Counted from the first letter of the stretch, positions 1 through 9,008 are shown. The stretch: DNA of 64,000 nucleotides from Thalassospira sp. MCCC 1A01148 (GCF_001613795.1 NZ_LPVZ01000020.1:62001-126000), one strand, 5' to 3'. The notes: generated by a model from the letters alone, not told the origin. Translations and numbers: made by a program.

Positions 1-105
1 TGCTTCCTATATAAAGCAAAGGGAATTGGGCCTTGACCTTAACCATAGTTGAGGAATTACGACGAAGGGAACCCAAAGACAAAACCACACGGACAAGGAA
101 ACACC

Positions 106-489
106 ATGACTGCTGCATTTCTCGAACATGTGAATTTCACGGTCGCAGACCCGGTGAAAACTGCTGCAAACCTGTGCAACTGGTTTGGCTGGCACGTGCG
201 CTGGCAGGGCCCGGCCATTCATGATGGGCTGACCTATCACGTCGGCAATGATGAAAGCTATGTGGCGATCTATGCCCTTGGTACGCCAAAGCAGGGACAG
301 GAAAATTCCTATGCCACGATTGGTGGGCTGAACCATCTGGGAATTGTCGTTGATGACCTTGATGCGACCGAGGCAAAGATCAAGGCGGACGGCATCGAAA
401 CCTTTAACCATGCCGATTACGAACCCGGTCGCCGATTCTATTTCCGTGATGAAAACGACATCGAATTCGAAGTGGTCAGTTACGCCTGA
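106..489 (+). CDS. VOC (glyoxalase/bleomycin-resistance fold) family protein
   Basis: A 127-residue protein with two beta-alpha-beta-beta-beta halves typical of the vicinal oxygen chelate superfamily. His8, His77 and Glu120 or Glu122 sit where VOC proteins usually place metal ligands. The start chosen is ATG 106, which has an AAGGAA Shine-Dalgarno six bases upstream; a start 57 bases earlier in frame would add a low-complexity tail with no ribosome site. It stands alone, convergent with the nitrilase-family gene at 509. Members act as glyoxalases, dioxygenases or resistance proteins; the substrate cannot be told from sequence. Confidence 0.85.
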   Translation: MTAAFLEHVNFTVADPVKTAANLCNWFGWHVRWQGPAIHDGLTYHVGNDESYVAIYALGTPKQGQENSYATIGGLNHLGIVVDDLDATEAKIKADGIETFNHADYEPGRRFYFRDENDIEFEVVSYA

Positions 490-508
490 CCACTTCGATC
501 AAAGATAA

Positions 509-1333
509 CTAGCAGGGTTTATATTCCCGATCATTGCCAAGCGATGGCACCATCCGGCGAATTTCATCAACGCGCGTCAGATCAATTTCTGCGGTGATGA
601 AACCCGGATCGGTGCCACCATCAGCCAGCACCTGCCCCCACGGATCAATGATCAGCGAATGGCCAAAGGTCTGGCGGTCGCCCGGATGATCGCCGCACTG
701 GGCTGCCGCAATCACAAAACAACCGTTTTCAATCGCACGTGCCTTTAAAAGGGTATGCCAATGCGCCTGCCCGGTGGTGCGGGTAAAGGCGGCCGGGATG
801 CTCAGGATTTGCGCGCCCGCCTTGGCATAATCACGAAACAGGTGCGGGAAACGCACGTCATAGCAAATAGATACCCCCACCATGCCACATTCGGTTTCGG
901 CCAGTCGGGCCGCATCGCCGGGCCGGAAGGTCTTGCTTTCGCGATAGCTTTCGCCATTGGCAAGATCGACATCAAACATGTGGATCTTGTCATAGGATGT
1001 GATGACCTTGCCATCCGGACCGATCACAAAACACCGGTTTGCCACACGGTCTTCGCCCGGCACGTTGACATGCAGGGATCCGACGATCAGGGTTGATTTT
1101 AGTTCCTCGGCCAGATCGCAGAAAAAGACCAGACCGGGATGTTCGTCTTCGGGGAAGGCAGCGGCACGCACATTTGATCCGCCAAAGGACATCATCGACA
1201 CGTTTTCGGGAAAGGCGATCAGTCTGGCCCCGGCCGCATGCGCATCGCGGGCATAGGTTGCCGCACGCGCAAGGTTATCAGACATGACATCGCGCGAATT
1301 GACCTGAACGCAGGCCGCAATGAAACGGGTCAT
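509..1333 (-). CDS. Carbon-nitrogen hydrolase (Nit1/Nit2-type nitrilase superfamily)
   Basis: A 274-residue cytoplasmic amidase of the nitrilase superfamily. The Glu-Lys-Cys catalytic set is complete: Glu43 in FPENVS, Lys116 in SYDKIHMFD and Cys157 in SICYDVRFP. The length and these motifs match the Nit1/Nit2 branch, whose characterised members hydrolyse deaminated glutathione or omega-amidated keto acids. In many alphaproteobacteria this gene lies directly downstream of comF and grxC; here it keeps that strand but is separated from grxC by an inserted GntR/dehydrogenase pair. Assignment to deaminated glutathione amidase is plausible but not proven by sequence. Confidence 0.9.
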   Translation of the reverse strand: MTRFIAACVQVNSRDVMSDNLARAATYARDAHAAGARLIAFPENVSMMSFGGSNVRAAAFPEDEHPGLVFFCDLAEELKSTLIVGSLHVNVPGEDRVANRCFVIGPDGKVITSYDKIHMFDVDLANGESYRESKTFRPGDAARLAETECGMVGVSICYDVRFPHLFRDYAKAGAQILSIPAAFTRTTGQAHWHTLLKARAIENGCFVIAAAQCGDHPGDRQTFGHSLIIDPWGQVLADGGTDPGFITAEIDLTRVDEIRRMVPSLGNDREYKPC

Positions 1334-1509
1334 GACGCAGTCTCCTTTTTATCATTATCCAACATCATGATGGGCCGCATGATCCAGGGCGGCAATAGAC
1401 AATTGGAATAGCGCAGGTCGATTTCGACCGAAACCGCATACGCTCCTTTGGCGGATGCAACCCAAAGGATTCATCACCGCAAATTCATTCTTTCCAAAAA
1501 AGAAATTAG

Positions 1510-1517
1510 TGTATACA
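1510..1517. promoter_or_regulatory. Candidate GntR operator (TGTATACA palindrome)
   Basis: A perfect 8-base palindrome, TGTATACA, lies about 30 bases before the start of the GntR-family gene. FCD-type GntR regulators commonly bind a GTATAC core, so autoregulation is a reasonable inference. No second copy was seen in the 160 bases before the dehydrogenase gene. Confidence 0.4.
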
Positions 1518-1546
1518 GTATTCCGCACACCCAATGAGGATCGAAG

Positions 1547-2197
1547 ATGGAACCTCTTTCCGGCCGAAAAAGTCTGACTGACGAAGTGCATGACCGCCTG
1601 GTCGATGCCTTGTGTTCCGGTGCACTCCCTCCCGGGACGCCATTGCGTCAGGAAGCCATTGCCGAGGAACTCAATGTCTCGCGGCAACCAGTGTTGCAAG
1701 CTCTGGGGTTGCTGCGCCGTGACGGACTTGTCGAACCAATGGGACGACGCGGATATCGCGTTGCGCCTGTCGACAGTGAACTGGTCCGTCACGTTTATGA
1801 CCTGCGAGAAGCATTTGACGGGCTTGCGGCCCGTTTGGCTGCTGAAACCAAGGCATCGGATCGGGAATCGGCTTTGCGGGCTGCCATTCAACAGGGACAC
1901 CACGCTCTGGGCAGCGGCGACACCGCAGAACTTGTTGCAGCCGACGTCGCATTTCATCAAACGATCTACCGCCTGTCGGGCAATCCCCTGTTGCCCGAAG
2001 CATCAGCCGCAGTCTGGCTTCAGATCAGGCGCGTGATGCATGCCTATATCCAGATTGGTTACCCCCGTGATCCGATCTGGACCGAACATCAGGCCATCGC
2101 CGATGCCATCTGTGTCGGCGATGGTCCTCTTGCGGAGAAACTGGCCCGCGATCATGGGCGTAGTGCGCGTGACCGTCTGGTTTCCCGAATGCAATAA
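1547..2197 (+). CDS. GntR family transcriptional regulator, FCD (FadR-like) subfamily
   Basis: A 216-residue DNA-binding protein. A winged helix-turn-helix covers about residues 10-73 (GTPLRQEAIAEELNVSRQPV, then GRRGYRV). An FCD ligand domain follows from about 80 to 210, with the Asp and His residues (DVAFHQ, TEHQAIADAI) that usually bind a metal and a small carboxylate effector. It is followed after 160 bases by a SAF-domain dehydrogenase on the same strand, which is its most likely target. A TGTATACA palindrome upstream may be its own operator. The effector is unknown, probably a sugar acid or related carboxylate. Confidence 0.9.
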   Translation: MEPLSGRKSLTDEVHDRLVDALCSGALPPGTPLRQEAIAEELNVSRQPVLQALGLLRRDGLVEPMGRRGYRVAPVDSELVRHVYDLREAFDGLAARLAAETKASDRESALRAAIQQGHHALGSGDTAELVAADVAFHQTIYRLSGNPLLPEASAAVWLQIRRVMHAYIQIGYPRDPIWTEHQAIADAICVGDGPLAEKLARDHGRSARDRLVSRMQ

Positions 2198-2357
2198 CCA
2201 AGCTGACCTGCCCCTCGCTGCCACCAACAGCCCGCCTTTTCGTCGCCCTTCGCACCACCAACCCCCAACTCCTTCATAAAATCTGACAATGACCCGCCCG
2301 CGTTGCAAAGGCAGAACCATATAAGAACGACAAGTTTCCTGTCTGGGAGGAACGCCA

Positions 2358-3695
2358 ATGAACCTTGATACAAAACTGCGCAAGCGCGCAGATGAAGGCA
2401 ATCCCGTACGAGTTGGCATCATCGGCGCCGGCAAATTCGGATCGATGTTTTTAAGTCAGGCCGGACACCATCCAGGCTATCACGTTCTGGGCATTGCGGA
2501 TCTGAGTATCGACCGTGCCAAGGCCGCCTTGCGCCGTGTCGGCTGGTCCGATGATCAGTTCGCCGCCAGGGACAGCGCATCGGCTTACCGGGATGGCACC
2601 ACCTGGATTACCGAGGATGCCGATGCCCTGATCGCCGCAGACGGGCTTGAAGTCATCATTGATGCCACCGGCAGTCCCGCAGCCGGTATTCGCTTTGCGC
2701 TTAAGGCAATCGAATATGGCCGCCATATCGTCATGGTCAATGTCGAGGCCGATGTCCTTGCCGGCCCACTTCTTGCCAAACGGGCCGAGGCCGCAGGTCT
2801 TGTTTATTCCATGGCCTATGGCGATCAACCGGCCCTGATTTCGGAAATGGTCGATTGGGCCCGCGCAATTGGCCTGCCCGTGACCTGTGCAGGCAAGGGC
2901 ACCAAATATCTTCCGATCTATCATCATGTCACGCCCGATGATGTCTGGCATCACTATGGCCTGACACCTGAACAGGCGCAGGCGGGCGGCATGAACCCGC
3001 AAATTTTCAACAGCTTCCTTGATGGCACCAAGTCCGCCATTGAAATGGCGGCTGTATCCAATGCCTGCGATCTTGTGCCGCAGGATTGCGGATTGCAGTT
3101 CCCGGCCTGTAGCGTTGACGATCTGCCCCGTCTTCTATGCCCGCGTGAAAGTGGTGGCATCCTTGATCGCAAAGGCACGGTCGAAGTGGTTTCAAGCCTT
3201 GAACGCGATACCCGTCCGGTGTTTCGCGATCTGCGCTGGGGCGTTTATGTGACGTTTGAGGCCCCAAGCGAATATGTCGCGCGCTGCTTTAATGAATATG
3301 GCCTTCTGACCGACCCAAGCGGACAATATTCGACCATGTATAAACCCTATCACCTGATCGGGTTGGAACTTGGCATTTCCGTGGCCTCAGCCGCCCTGCG
3401 CGGGGAGGCCACCGGCACATCGCGCGCTTGGTCGGGTGACGCGGTCGCCACCGCCAAGCGTGATCTTAAACCCGGTGAAATGCTTGATGGCGAGGGCGGC
3501 TATACAGTGTATGGCAAACTGATGCCGGCCTTGACCTCAAAGGCGCGCAGTGCCCTGCCCATCGGTCTTGCGCATCATCTCAAGATCAAGCGCCCGGTGG
3601 CGATGGATCAGACGCTCACCTGGGATGATGTCGAATTTGATGCCAAGGACCCGGCGATTGCCTTTCGCAAGGAAATGGAAGCCACATTCGGCTAA
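2358..3695 (+). CDS. NAD(P)-dependent oxidoreductase with C-terminal SAF domain (homoserine-dehydrogenase-like)
   Basis: A 445-residue enzyme. It opens with a Rossmann dinucleotide site (VGIIGAGKFGSMF, about residues 18-30), continues with a catalytic domain resembling homoserine dehydrogenase/Gfo-Idh-MocA proteins, and ends with a SAF-like segment (GDAVATAKRDLKPGEMLDGEGGY). Proteins of this layout occur in sugar-acid and polyol catabolic loci. Here the only partner is the GntR regulator upstream. A GGGAGGAA-type ribosome site precedes ATG 2358, and a strong terminator follows. The substrate is not identifiable; it should not be annotated as threonine-pathway homoserine dehydrogenase because of the SAF domain and context. 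Confidence 0.8.
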   Translation: MNLDTKLRKRADEGNPVRVGIIGAGKFGSMFLSQAGHHPGYHVLGIADLSIDRAKAALRRVGWSDDQFAARDSASAYRDGTTWITEDADALIAADGLEVIIDATGSPAAGIRFALKAIEYGRHIVMVNVEADVLAGPLLAKRAEAAGLVYSMAYGDQPALISEMVDWARAIGLPVTCAGKGTKYLPIYHHVTPDDVWHHYGLTPEQAQAGGMNPQIFNSFLDGTKSAIEMAAVSNACDLVPQDCGLQFPACSVDDLPRLLCPRESGGILDRKGTVEVVSSLERDTRPVFRDLRWGVYVTFEAPSEYVARCFNEYGLLTDPSGQYSTMYKPYHLIGLELGISVASAALRGEATGTSRAWSGDAVATAKRDLKPGEMLDGEGGYTVYGKLMPALTSKARSALPIGLAHHLKIKRPVAMDQTLTWDDVEFDAKDPAIAFRKEMEATFG

Positions 3696-3717
3696 CACCG
3701 CAATCATCAGACAAATG

Positions 3718-3746
3718 AAAACCCCGGCCAAACTGACCGGGGTTTT
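3718..3746 (+). terminator. Rho-independent terminator after the SAF-domain oxidoreductase
   Basis: GC-rich stem ACCCCGG / CCGGGGT with loop CCAAACTGA, flanked by A and T runs. It can act on both strands and also separates the convergent grxC gene. Confidence 0.85.
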
Positions 3747-3780
3747 GTATGACTATTGCCGTTAATCAGCCAATTGGCTC

Positions 3781-4038
3781 TCAGGCAGACAGTTTGGCTT
3801 CAAGCTTGTCGGCAGCTTCGAGCGCCATCAGTTCGTCACAGCCGCCAATATGTTCGTCATTGATGAAGATCTGCGGCACAGTGTGCTTGCCATTGGCACG
3901 ATCCATCATCTCTTTCTTGCGGCGCGGTTCCATCATCACGTCGATGAGCTGGTATTTGGCACCCTTTTCCTCAAGCAGCTTGCGCGCACGCTTGCAATAC
4001 GGGCACCATTCGGTGGCATACACTTCAACTTTTGCCAT
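3781..4038 (-). CDS. grxC: Glutaredoxin 3
   Basis: An 85-residue dithiol glutaredoxin. It shows the CPYC active site (Cys12, Cys15), the TVPQIFI segment with the cis-proline, and the GGCDEL glutathione-binding motif. It reduces disulfides and glutathionylated proteins using glutathione. The start at 4038 (MAKVEVY) was preferred over an in-frame codon 11 residues upstream because glutaredoxins begin here. It follows comF on the same strand, the usual alphaproteobacterial neighbour, and converges on the oxidoreductase gene across a terminator. Confidence 0.97.
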   Translation of the reverse strand: MAKVEVYATEWCPYCKRARKLLEEKGAKYQLIDVMMEPRRKKEMMDRANGKHTVPQIFINDEHIGGCDELMALEAADKLEAKLSA

Positions 4039-4163
4039 GTGGCATACATCCTTTCTTTGGCAACCGATCATCGCGAATGCCCCGGATTATCGGGTCTACT
4101 GCGTCTGGTACGGTGCGAAATTATGTTCAGATGAGCGCTGTATATCAGAATTAATAGAATGCG

Positions 4164-4937
4164 TCATCGCACGACACGTGCAACTGTGATCACAGATACG
4201 TGCATGGCACCTGATTGCCTTAACGCCCGGACACAGGCATTGGCCGTCGCCCCGGTGGTTAGCACATCGTCAATCAATACAATCCGCGCGCCCGCGAGAT
4301 TGCATGTCTCGGCACGGACTTCATCGACAACAAATGCCCCGCCAACTTCGCGTTTGCGTGAAGACGGCCCAAGCCCGCCAAGGCTTCTTGTGTTGCGGTG
4401 ACGGGCCAGAACCAGCCCATCCCATGGCACGCCCGTCATGCGCGCAAGCTTTGCGGCCAACAGGCCCGATTGGTTATAACGCCGTTTTAGCAGCCTGCGC
4501 CGATGCAATGGCACGGGCACGATCAGATCAGCCTGATCCCAGATACCGCTGCCCGCCTGATAAACCCATCGCGCAAGAAGTGGCGTCAGATCACCGCGAT
4601 CCGCATGCTTGAACCGCAAAAGGTAATCCCGGCTGTGATCGTCATAGACCAGTGCTGCACGCGCCTGATCAAAGGCCGGTTTCTTTTGCAGACAGGCCAC
4701 GCACAACATACGACCACCGTCAGTGTCGTCACCACTGCCCGGCACACCATCATCCAGTTCAAATGGATAGCCACAGCAAGAACAATGCGGTGCGGAGATA
4801 AATCGCAATCCCGCCCAACAATCGGCACAGACAGCATGGGTGGTATCGGTTACCTCGCCGCACCCGCCGCAACGCGGCGGCAGAATGGCATTGATGCCCA
4901 TGGTTGCCGCTGTTCGAACCCAGTCGATCATCTGCAT
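4164..4937 (-). CDS. comF: ComF family phosphoribosyltransferase-like protein
   Basis: A 257-residue member of the ComF/GntX family. The N-terminal half carries several cysteine pairs (CGGC, CADC, CSCC, CVAC) that look like zinc ribbons. The C-terminal half has the type I phosphoribosyltransferase PRPP loop, VLIDDVLTTGAT, at about residues 220-231. ComF proteins are linked to DNA uptake in competent bacteria, but in alphaproteobacteria the gene is widespread and its role unproven. It is upstream of grxC, which fits the common comF-grxC-nitrilase order. Confidence 0.93.
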   Translation of the reverse strand: MQMIDWVRTAATMGINAILPPRCGGCGEVTDTTHAVCADCWAGLRFISAPHCSCCGYPFELDDGVPGSGDDTDGGRMLCVACLQKKPAFDQARAALVYDDHSRDYLLRFKHADRGDLTPLLARWVYQAGSGIWDQADLIVPVPLHRRRLLKRRYNQSGLLAAKLARMTGVPWDGLVLARHRNTRSLGGLGPSSRKREVGGAFVVDEVRAETCNLAGARIVLIDDVLTTGATANACVRALRQSGAMHVSVITVARVVR

Positions 4938-4992
4938 TGAATTCCGCGATCACCTTTAAATCGGCAATAGCATACCACACGCAGGGATTGAA

Positions 4993-5907
4993 TTAGCCAA
5001 AATCAAACAACGGATTTGCCCGCAGTTTTTCTGCGGCCATGTCGATAAATGCCCTGACCTTCGCCGGGGCGTTGCGGCCTTCGGGATGGACCAGATGAAT
5101 TGGCACTGGCTCAAGGGCGCAGTCCTCCAGCACGGCGACCAATCGGCCATCATCAATAAACGGTGCCGCTTGATAGGACAGCATCCGAACAATACCCCAA
5201 CCATCAAGGGCGGCGTTTCGTGCGGCTGCTATCGAATTGGTTTGCCATCTGGCATCCGGTGACACGTTGATTTTACGGCCACTGCCATCCGGTGATTTGA
5301 ATTGCCAGTCCAGACGCGCTGATGATCCGGTGGTGGCGACAATTCGGTGCGCCGCAAGGTCCGATGGCGTCTTGGGCATTCCATGTCTGGCAAAGTATTC
5401 TGGCGACGCACAAACGGTCTGGGACACCTGCCCGATCCGCACAGCACTCAGCGTTGAGTCGGCAAGCTCACCAATACGCACCGCAAGATCGATGCCTTCT
5501 TCGACAATATTGACAATACGATCAAACAGCAAAAGGCGTGCGCGCATATCAGGATAGGCGTCAAGATATTGCCCGACAATCGGGGCGACATGCATCTGCC
5601 CGAACTGAACCGGTGCAGTGATGGTCAACATCCCGCTTGGCTTGGCATATGCCCCGCCTGCTGCGGCCTCGACTTCTTTCAGGTCACTTAAAAGTCGCTT
5701 GCAATCCGCCAGATAGCGAACACCTGCGTCCGTCAGGGTAACCGAACGGGTGGTCCGAACCAGAAGACGTGCGCCAATGATCTGTTCAAGCTGCGCGATT
5801 GTGCGGGTCACCGCCGCCGGGCTTATATTGAGTGAACGGGCAGCCGCGGCAAAGCCCTGCTCCTCTGCCACGCGCACAAAGATATTCATGGCATTGAAAC
5901 GGTCCAT
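4993..5907 (-). CDS. LysR family transcriptional regulator
   Basis: A 304-residue LysR-type regulator. The N-terminal winged helix (MDRFNAMNIFVRVAEEQGF to about residue 60) is followed by a periplasmic-binding-protein-like effector domain. ATG 5907 is chosen because AAGG lies eight bases upstream; a GTG nine bases earlier has no ribosome site. It is divergent from a glutathione S-transferase gene, and the 127-base gap holds two palindromic AT-rich motifs. By the usual LysR logic it should control its own gene and the GST/PPOX pair. Confidence 0.93.
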   Translation of the reverse strand: MDRFNAMNIFVRVAEEQGFAAAARSLNISPAAVTRTIAQLEQIIGARLLVRTTRSVTLTDAGVRYLADCKRLLSDLKEVEAAAGGAYAKPSGMLTITAPVQFGQMHVAPIVGQYLDAYPDMRARLLLFDRIVNIVEEGIDLAVRIGELADSTLSAVRIGQVSQTVCASPEYFARHGMPKTPSDLAAHRIVATTGSSARLDWQFKSPDGSGRKINVSPDARWQTNSIAAARNAALDGWGIVRMLSYQAAPFIDDGRLVAVLEDCALEPVPIHLVHPEGRNAPAKVRAFIDMAAEKLRANPLFDFG

Positions 5908-5930
5908 TCGCGCCACCTTGCAGTCAGCTA

Positions 5931-5976
5931 ATTATTGCAATAATCGGAATAATAAATTGCATAATTCGATTATTCC
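5931..5976. promoter_or_regulatory. Candidate LysR-binding palindromes between the regulator and GST genes
   Basis: Two structures lie side by side. ATTATTGCAATAAT at 5931-5944 is a perfect 14-base palindrome. GGAATAAT (5946-5953) and ATTATTCC (5969-5976) form a perfect inverted repeat with a 15-base spacer. Both sit in the divergent gap, where LysR proteins normally bind an activation and a recall site. Confidence 0.55.
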
Positions 5977-6034
5977 ATAATTTTATCGAAACAGACATCA
6001 TCACGTCAGTTCCACTCTCTCAAGGAAACCTGAC

Positions 6035-6652
6035 ATGAAACTTTATCACCATCCGATTTCCGGCCACGCCCACCGCGCCCGCCTGTTCCTTGGCCTTCTG
6101 GGCCTTGAACATGAACTGGTTGAGGTCGACCTTGCCAATGGTGCACATAAATCGCCCGAATTCCTGAAACTCAATCCCCTCGGTCAGGTCCCTGTCCTGG
6201 AAGACGGCGATAAAGTGATCACGGATTCCAACGCCATCATGGTTTATCTGGCGAAAAAAACCGGCGCGACCAACTGGCTTCCCGAAGATGCAGAGGGTGC
6301 CGCACGTGTTCAGCGCTGGCTTTCGATTGCCGCCGGACAGATCGCCTTTGGTCCGGCTGCGGCACGCCTGATCACACTGTTTGGTGCACCGTTTGACGCA
6401 GATGAAGTCATCTCGCGCGCCCACGCGGTACTTGGCAACATCGAAGATCACCTGAAAACCAATGACTGGCTGGCCGCAAGCCATCCGACCATCGCCGATG
6501 TCGCACTTTACAGCTACGTCGCCCGTGCGCCGGAAGGCAATGTCGATTTGGCGGCCTATGGCAAAGTGCGCGATTGGCTGAAACGCATCGAAGACCTGGC
6601 GGGTTTTGTGCCCTTCATGCATGCGCCAGAAGAAATGCTGAAATCTGCCTGA
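6035..6652 (+). CDS. Glutathione S-transferase
   Basis: A 205-residue cytosolic GST. The thioredoxin-like N-terminal domain includes the [13 protein letters not shown] cis-proline segment and the DSNAIMVYL glutathione gamma-glutamyl contact; an all-helical C-terminal domain follows from about residue 85. AAGGAAACC precedes the ATG. It is divergent from a LysR gene and 58 bases before a PPOX flavoprotein gene, so the three probably form one stress- or xenobiotic-response unit. The LysR-GST pairing is common in proteobacteria; the physiological electrophile is unknown. Confidence 0.93.
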   Translation: MKLYHHPISGHAHRARLFLGLLGLEHELVEVDLANGAHKSPEFLKLNPLGQVPVLEDGDKVITDSNAIMVYLAKKTGATNWLPEDAEGAARVQRWLSIAAGQIAFGPAAARLITLFGAPFDADEVISRAHAVLGNIEDHLKTNDWLAASHPTIADVALYSYVARAPEGNVDLAAYGKVRDWLKRIEDLAGFVPFMHAPEEMLKSA

Positions 6653-6710
6653 TCAAGCACCCTTCTTGCGCCACTGCGCCACCTTGCCCCCTAAAACAAA
6701 GCAACCCCAG

Positions 6711-7697
6711 ATGTCTGATCATTCTGATACGACCACCCACCGCACTGCCCCCCAAAAAACGCCAGGGCGCACCCCATCGCCCTGGCATGCCGGGGAAGTG
6801 CGCCTTCAGGAAATCCTTGGCGTTGATGCCCGCATGGAGGAGGTCGGGCGCAAGGTGCTGCGCGATCACATGATCGAACAACATCGCCTGTTTTATCCGC
6901 AATTGCCCTTTGCTGTACTGGGCACGGTTGATGGTGATGGCAATCCATGGGCAACGCTTCGTGCCAACCGTCCGGGTTTCCTGTTTGCCACCGATCCCTA
7001 TCACCTGTCCGTGACGTTACCCCGCGATCAAACCGATCCGGCAGATATCGGCCTGAATGACGGTGATGGTATCGGTCTTTTGGGGATCGAACTGCACACA
7101 CGGCGCAGAAACCGTCTGAATGGGACAATTTTTCGCCGGAATGAGACATCCTTTGACATCAAGGTCGGTCACAGTTTTGGCAATTGTCCGAAATACATCC
7201 ATCCGCGCAACCTTGCGTTCGCACCGGATGTGGAATATCTGCAAAGCCAAGATTTGCGGAAGTCACCACAAACGGGTGTGACATTGACCAAGGATGTCCG
7301 CGACTTCATCTCCCGGAGTGATACGTTTTTTATCGCGTCCTATGTCGATAACGCTGCGCCGGATCGTGGGCGCGAAGTCGATGTTTCCCATCGCGGCGGC
7401 CCGCCCGGCTTTGTCACAATTGACGATACGGGTGCCCTGATCATTCCCGATTATGCCGGAAACCGGTTCTTCAACACGCTGGGCAATCTTGTGATCAATC
7501 CGCTGGCAGGCTTGGTGTTTGTCGACTTTACCACTGGTGACATGTTGCAACTGACCGGCACGGCAGACATTGTGATGGGTGGCGCCATGGTCACGCAATT
7601 CGTTGGTGCCGAACGCCTTCTTAGCTTCAGCCCGTCACGCTGGGTCCTGCGTCGGGGTGTATTCCCGATGCGTATGGCAGGCGGCGCAGAAGGTTGA
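6711..7697 (+). CDS. Pyridoxamine 5'-phosphate oxidase family (FMN-binding split barrel) protein
   Basis: A 328-residue protein of the PPOX/FMN split-barrel superfamily, larger than true PdxH. Segments such as AVLGTVDGDGNPWATL and DNAAPDRGREVDVSHRGGPPGFV, followed by LIIPDYAGNRFFNTLGNL, are typical of the long PPOX proteins found next to GSTs, ferredoxin reductases or sulfur enzymes. It probably forms an operon with the upstream GST. ATG 6711 was taken as start although its ribosome site is weak; an in-frame codon 45 bases upstream lies just after the GST stop. The reaction is unknown, likely a flavin-dependent reduction. Confidence 0.8.
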   Translation: MSDHSDTTTHRTAPQKTPGRTPSPWHAGEVRLQEILGVDARMEEVGRKVLRDHMIEQHRLFYPQLPFAVLGTVDGDGNPWATLRANRPGFLFATDPYHLSVTLPRDQTDPADIGLNDGDGIGLLGIELHTRRRNRLNGTIFRRNETSFDIKVGHSFGNCPKYIHPRNLAFAPDVEYLQSQDLRKSPQTGVTLTKDVRDFISRSDTFFIASYVDNAAPDRGREVDVSHRGGPPGFVTIDDTGALIIPDYAGNRFFNTLGNLVINPLAGLVFVDFTTGDMLQLTGTADIVMGGAMVTQFVGAERLLSFSPSRWVLRRGVFPMRMAGGAEG

Positions 7698-7769
7698 TTG
7701 CGTCTTGGGGAAAGAGCCTCTATCTAAGTCGTAACCTGTTTAACTGACTTAGCCGGAGCTTCCCGCCCC

Positions 7770-8669
7770 ATGGCCGATCCGATCACCGTCTTTGATCGAG
7801 ACATCCTGAAAATGCGCCGCGACCGCGCGGCCACCAAGGCACAGGATTATAATTTCCTGTTTGCCGAAACCGCCGAGCGCCTTGCCGATCGCCTTGATGA
7901 CACCACCCGTAAATTCCCGCTGGTGGTTGACCTTGGCTGCCACAGCGGTGAGATGGGCCAGATCATTGGCACCCGCGGCGGCATTGAAACGCTGTATCAA
8001 AGCGATATTTCGCAGGGCTATGCCAAGGCCGCACAGGCCAAGAACGGTAAAGGTACGCTGGTGGCCGACGAGGAATTCCTGCCCTTTGCCGAAGGATCGC
8101 TTGATCTGATCCTGTCCAACCTGTCGCTTCACTGGGTCAATGACCTGCCCGGCATGTTGCTTCAGGCGCGTCGTGCGTTGAAACCCGATGGGTTGTTCCT
8201 TGCCTGCCTGCTCGGCGGCGAGACGCTCAAGGACCTGCGCGAAGCGCTGATGACGGCAGAGGCCGAGGAAGAAGGTGGCGTATCACCGCGCGTTTCACCG
8301 TTCGTCGACGTCAAGGATGCCGGATCGCTCCTGCAACGCAGTGGCTTTGCCCTGCCGGTGGTCGATGCCGATGATATCTATATTGACTATCCCGATGCCC
8401 TGAAACTGATGCGTGATCTGTCAGGGATGGGTGAAAGCAACCTGATCGCCAAACGATCCAGGAAATTCACCAAACGCAGCACGCTTGCGCGGGCAGCGGC
8501 GATTTACCACGAACGCCATGCCCGCCCTGACGGCCGCATCCATGCCAAGTTTCAGGTGATCTATCTGACCGCCTGGGCCCCGGATGAAAGCCAACCCAAA
8601 CCGCTGCGCCGTGGATCGGGTCAGGTCAGCCTTGTTGATTTCCTCGGTGATGACGCGAAAAAGCAATAA
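7770..8669 (+). CDS. SAM-dependent methyltransferase, BioC/NDUFAF5-like
   Basis: A 299-residue class I methyltransferase with motif I VVDLGCHSGE at about residues 52-61, an acidic motif II region (TLYQSDIS) and LDLILSNLSLHWVNDLPG. This composition matches the alphaproteobacterial family related to BioC and to mitochondrial NDUFAF5, an arginine hydroxylase acting on complex I. In many relatives it sits divergent from comF; here a LysR/GST/PPOX module separates them. It could act in biotin synthesis or complex I assembly; sequence alone does not decide. Confidence 0.85.
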   Translation: MADPITVFDRDILKMRRDRAATKAQDYNFLFAETAERLADRLDDTTRKFPLVVDLGCHSGEMGQIIGTRGGIETLYQSDISQGYAKAAQAKNGKGTLVADEEFLPFAEGSLDLILSNLSLHWVNDLPGMLLQARRALKPDGLFLACLLGGETLKDLREALMTAEAEEEGGVSPRVSPFVDVKDAGSLLQRSGFALPVVDADDIYIDYPDALKLMRDLSGMGESNLIAKRSRKFTKRSTLARAAAIYHERHARPDGRIHAKFQVIYLTAWAPDESQPKPLRRGSGQVSLVDFLGDDAKKQ

Positions 8670-8687
8670 AGCCGGATCAAGCCGGGA

Positions 8688-8906
8688 TCACTTCCCGGCT
8701 GAGACCATCCCGCGGATCTTGGTCGCCTTTTCAAAGTGGTCAAGTTCGTGGGTTTTGATCCACCAGGTTGCGGCCTCCATCAAGGTATCCGGGTCATCAT
8801 TGCGATTGGCAAAGAACGCATAGAATGACAGGCCGACATCCGGCCCCTTTTGCGCGATTTTCCGATCGCAAACGGCAATGATTTTATCGCGCAGGCTTTG
8901 ACGCAT
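8688..8906 (-). CDS. Small conserved protein, DUF6500-like
   Basis: A 72-residue soluble protein beginning MRQSLRDKIIAVCDRK, with SFYAFFANRNDDP and AATWWIKTHELDHFEKA segments. It resembles the short uncharacterised family I know as DUF6500, but that name is from memory. The start at 8906 was chosen because the family begins MR.SLRDK; a codon 30 bases upstream is also in frame. No catalytic motif is evident. An inverted repeat (8680-8700, AGCCGGGA/TCCCGGCT) overlaps its stop and may end transcription of this gene and the convergent methyltransferase. Confidence 0.65.
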   Translation of the reverse strand: MRQSLRDKIIAVCDRKIAQKGPDVGLSFYAFFANRNDDPDTLMEAATWWIKTHELDHFEKATKIRGMVSAGK

Positions 8907-8993
8907 GATGGCTCCGCTAAAGGGTTGTTGCTGCAAGGGGTTGATGTATGCCCTGTTTGCCGCAAAATTGGCAGTCTCGTAACGCCCGTCACA

Positions 8994-9008
8994 TGACAGT
9001 TTCTGTCA
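8994..9008. repeat. Inverted repeat TGACAG-TTT-CTGTCA upstream of the DUF6500-like gene
   Basis: Perfect 6-base arms around a 3-base centre, in the 260-base gap between the small DUF6500-like gene and the chemoreceptor. It has an operator-like form but no regulator is linked to it. Confidence 0.35.
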
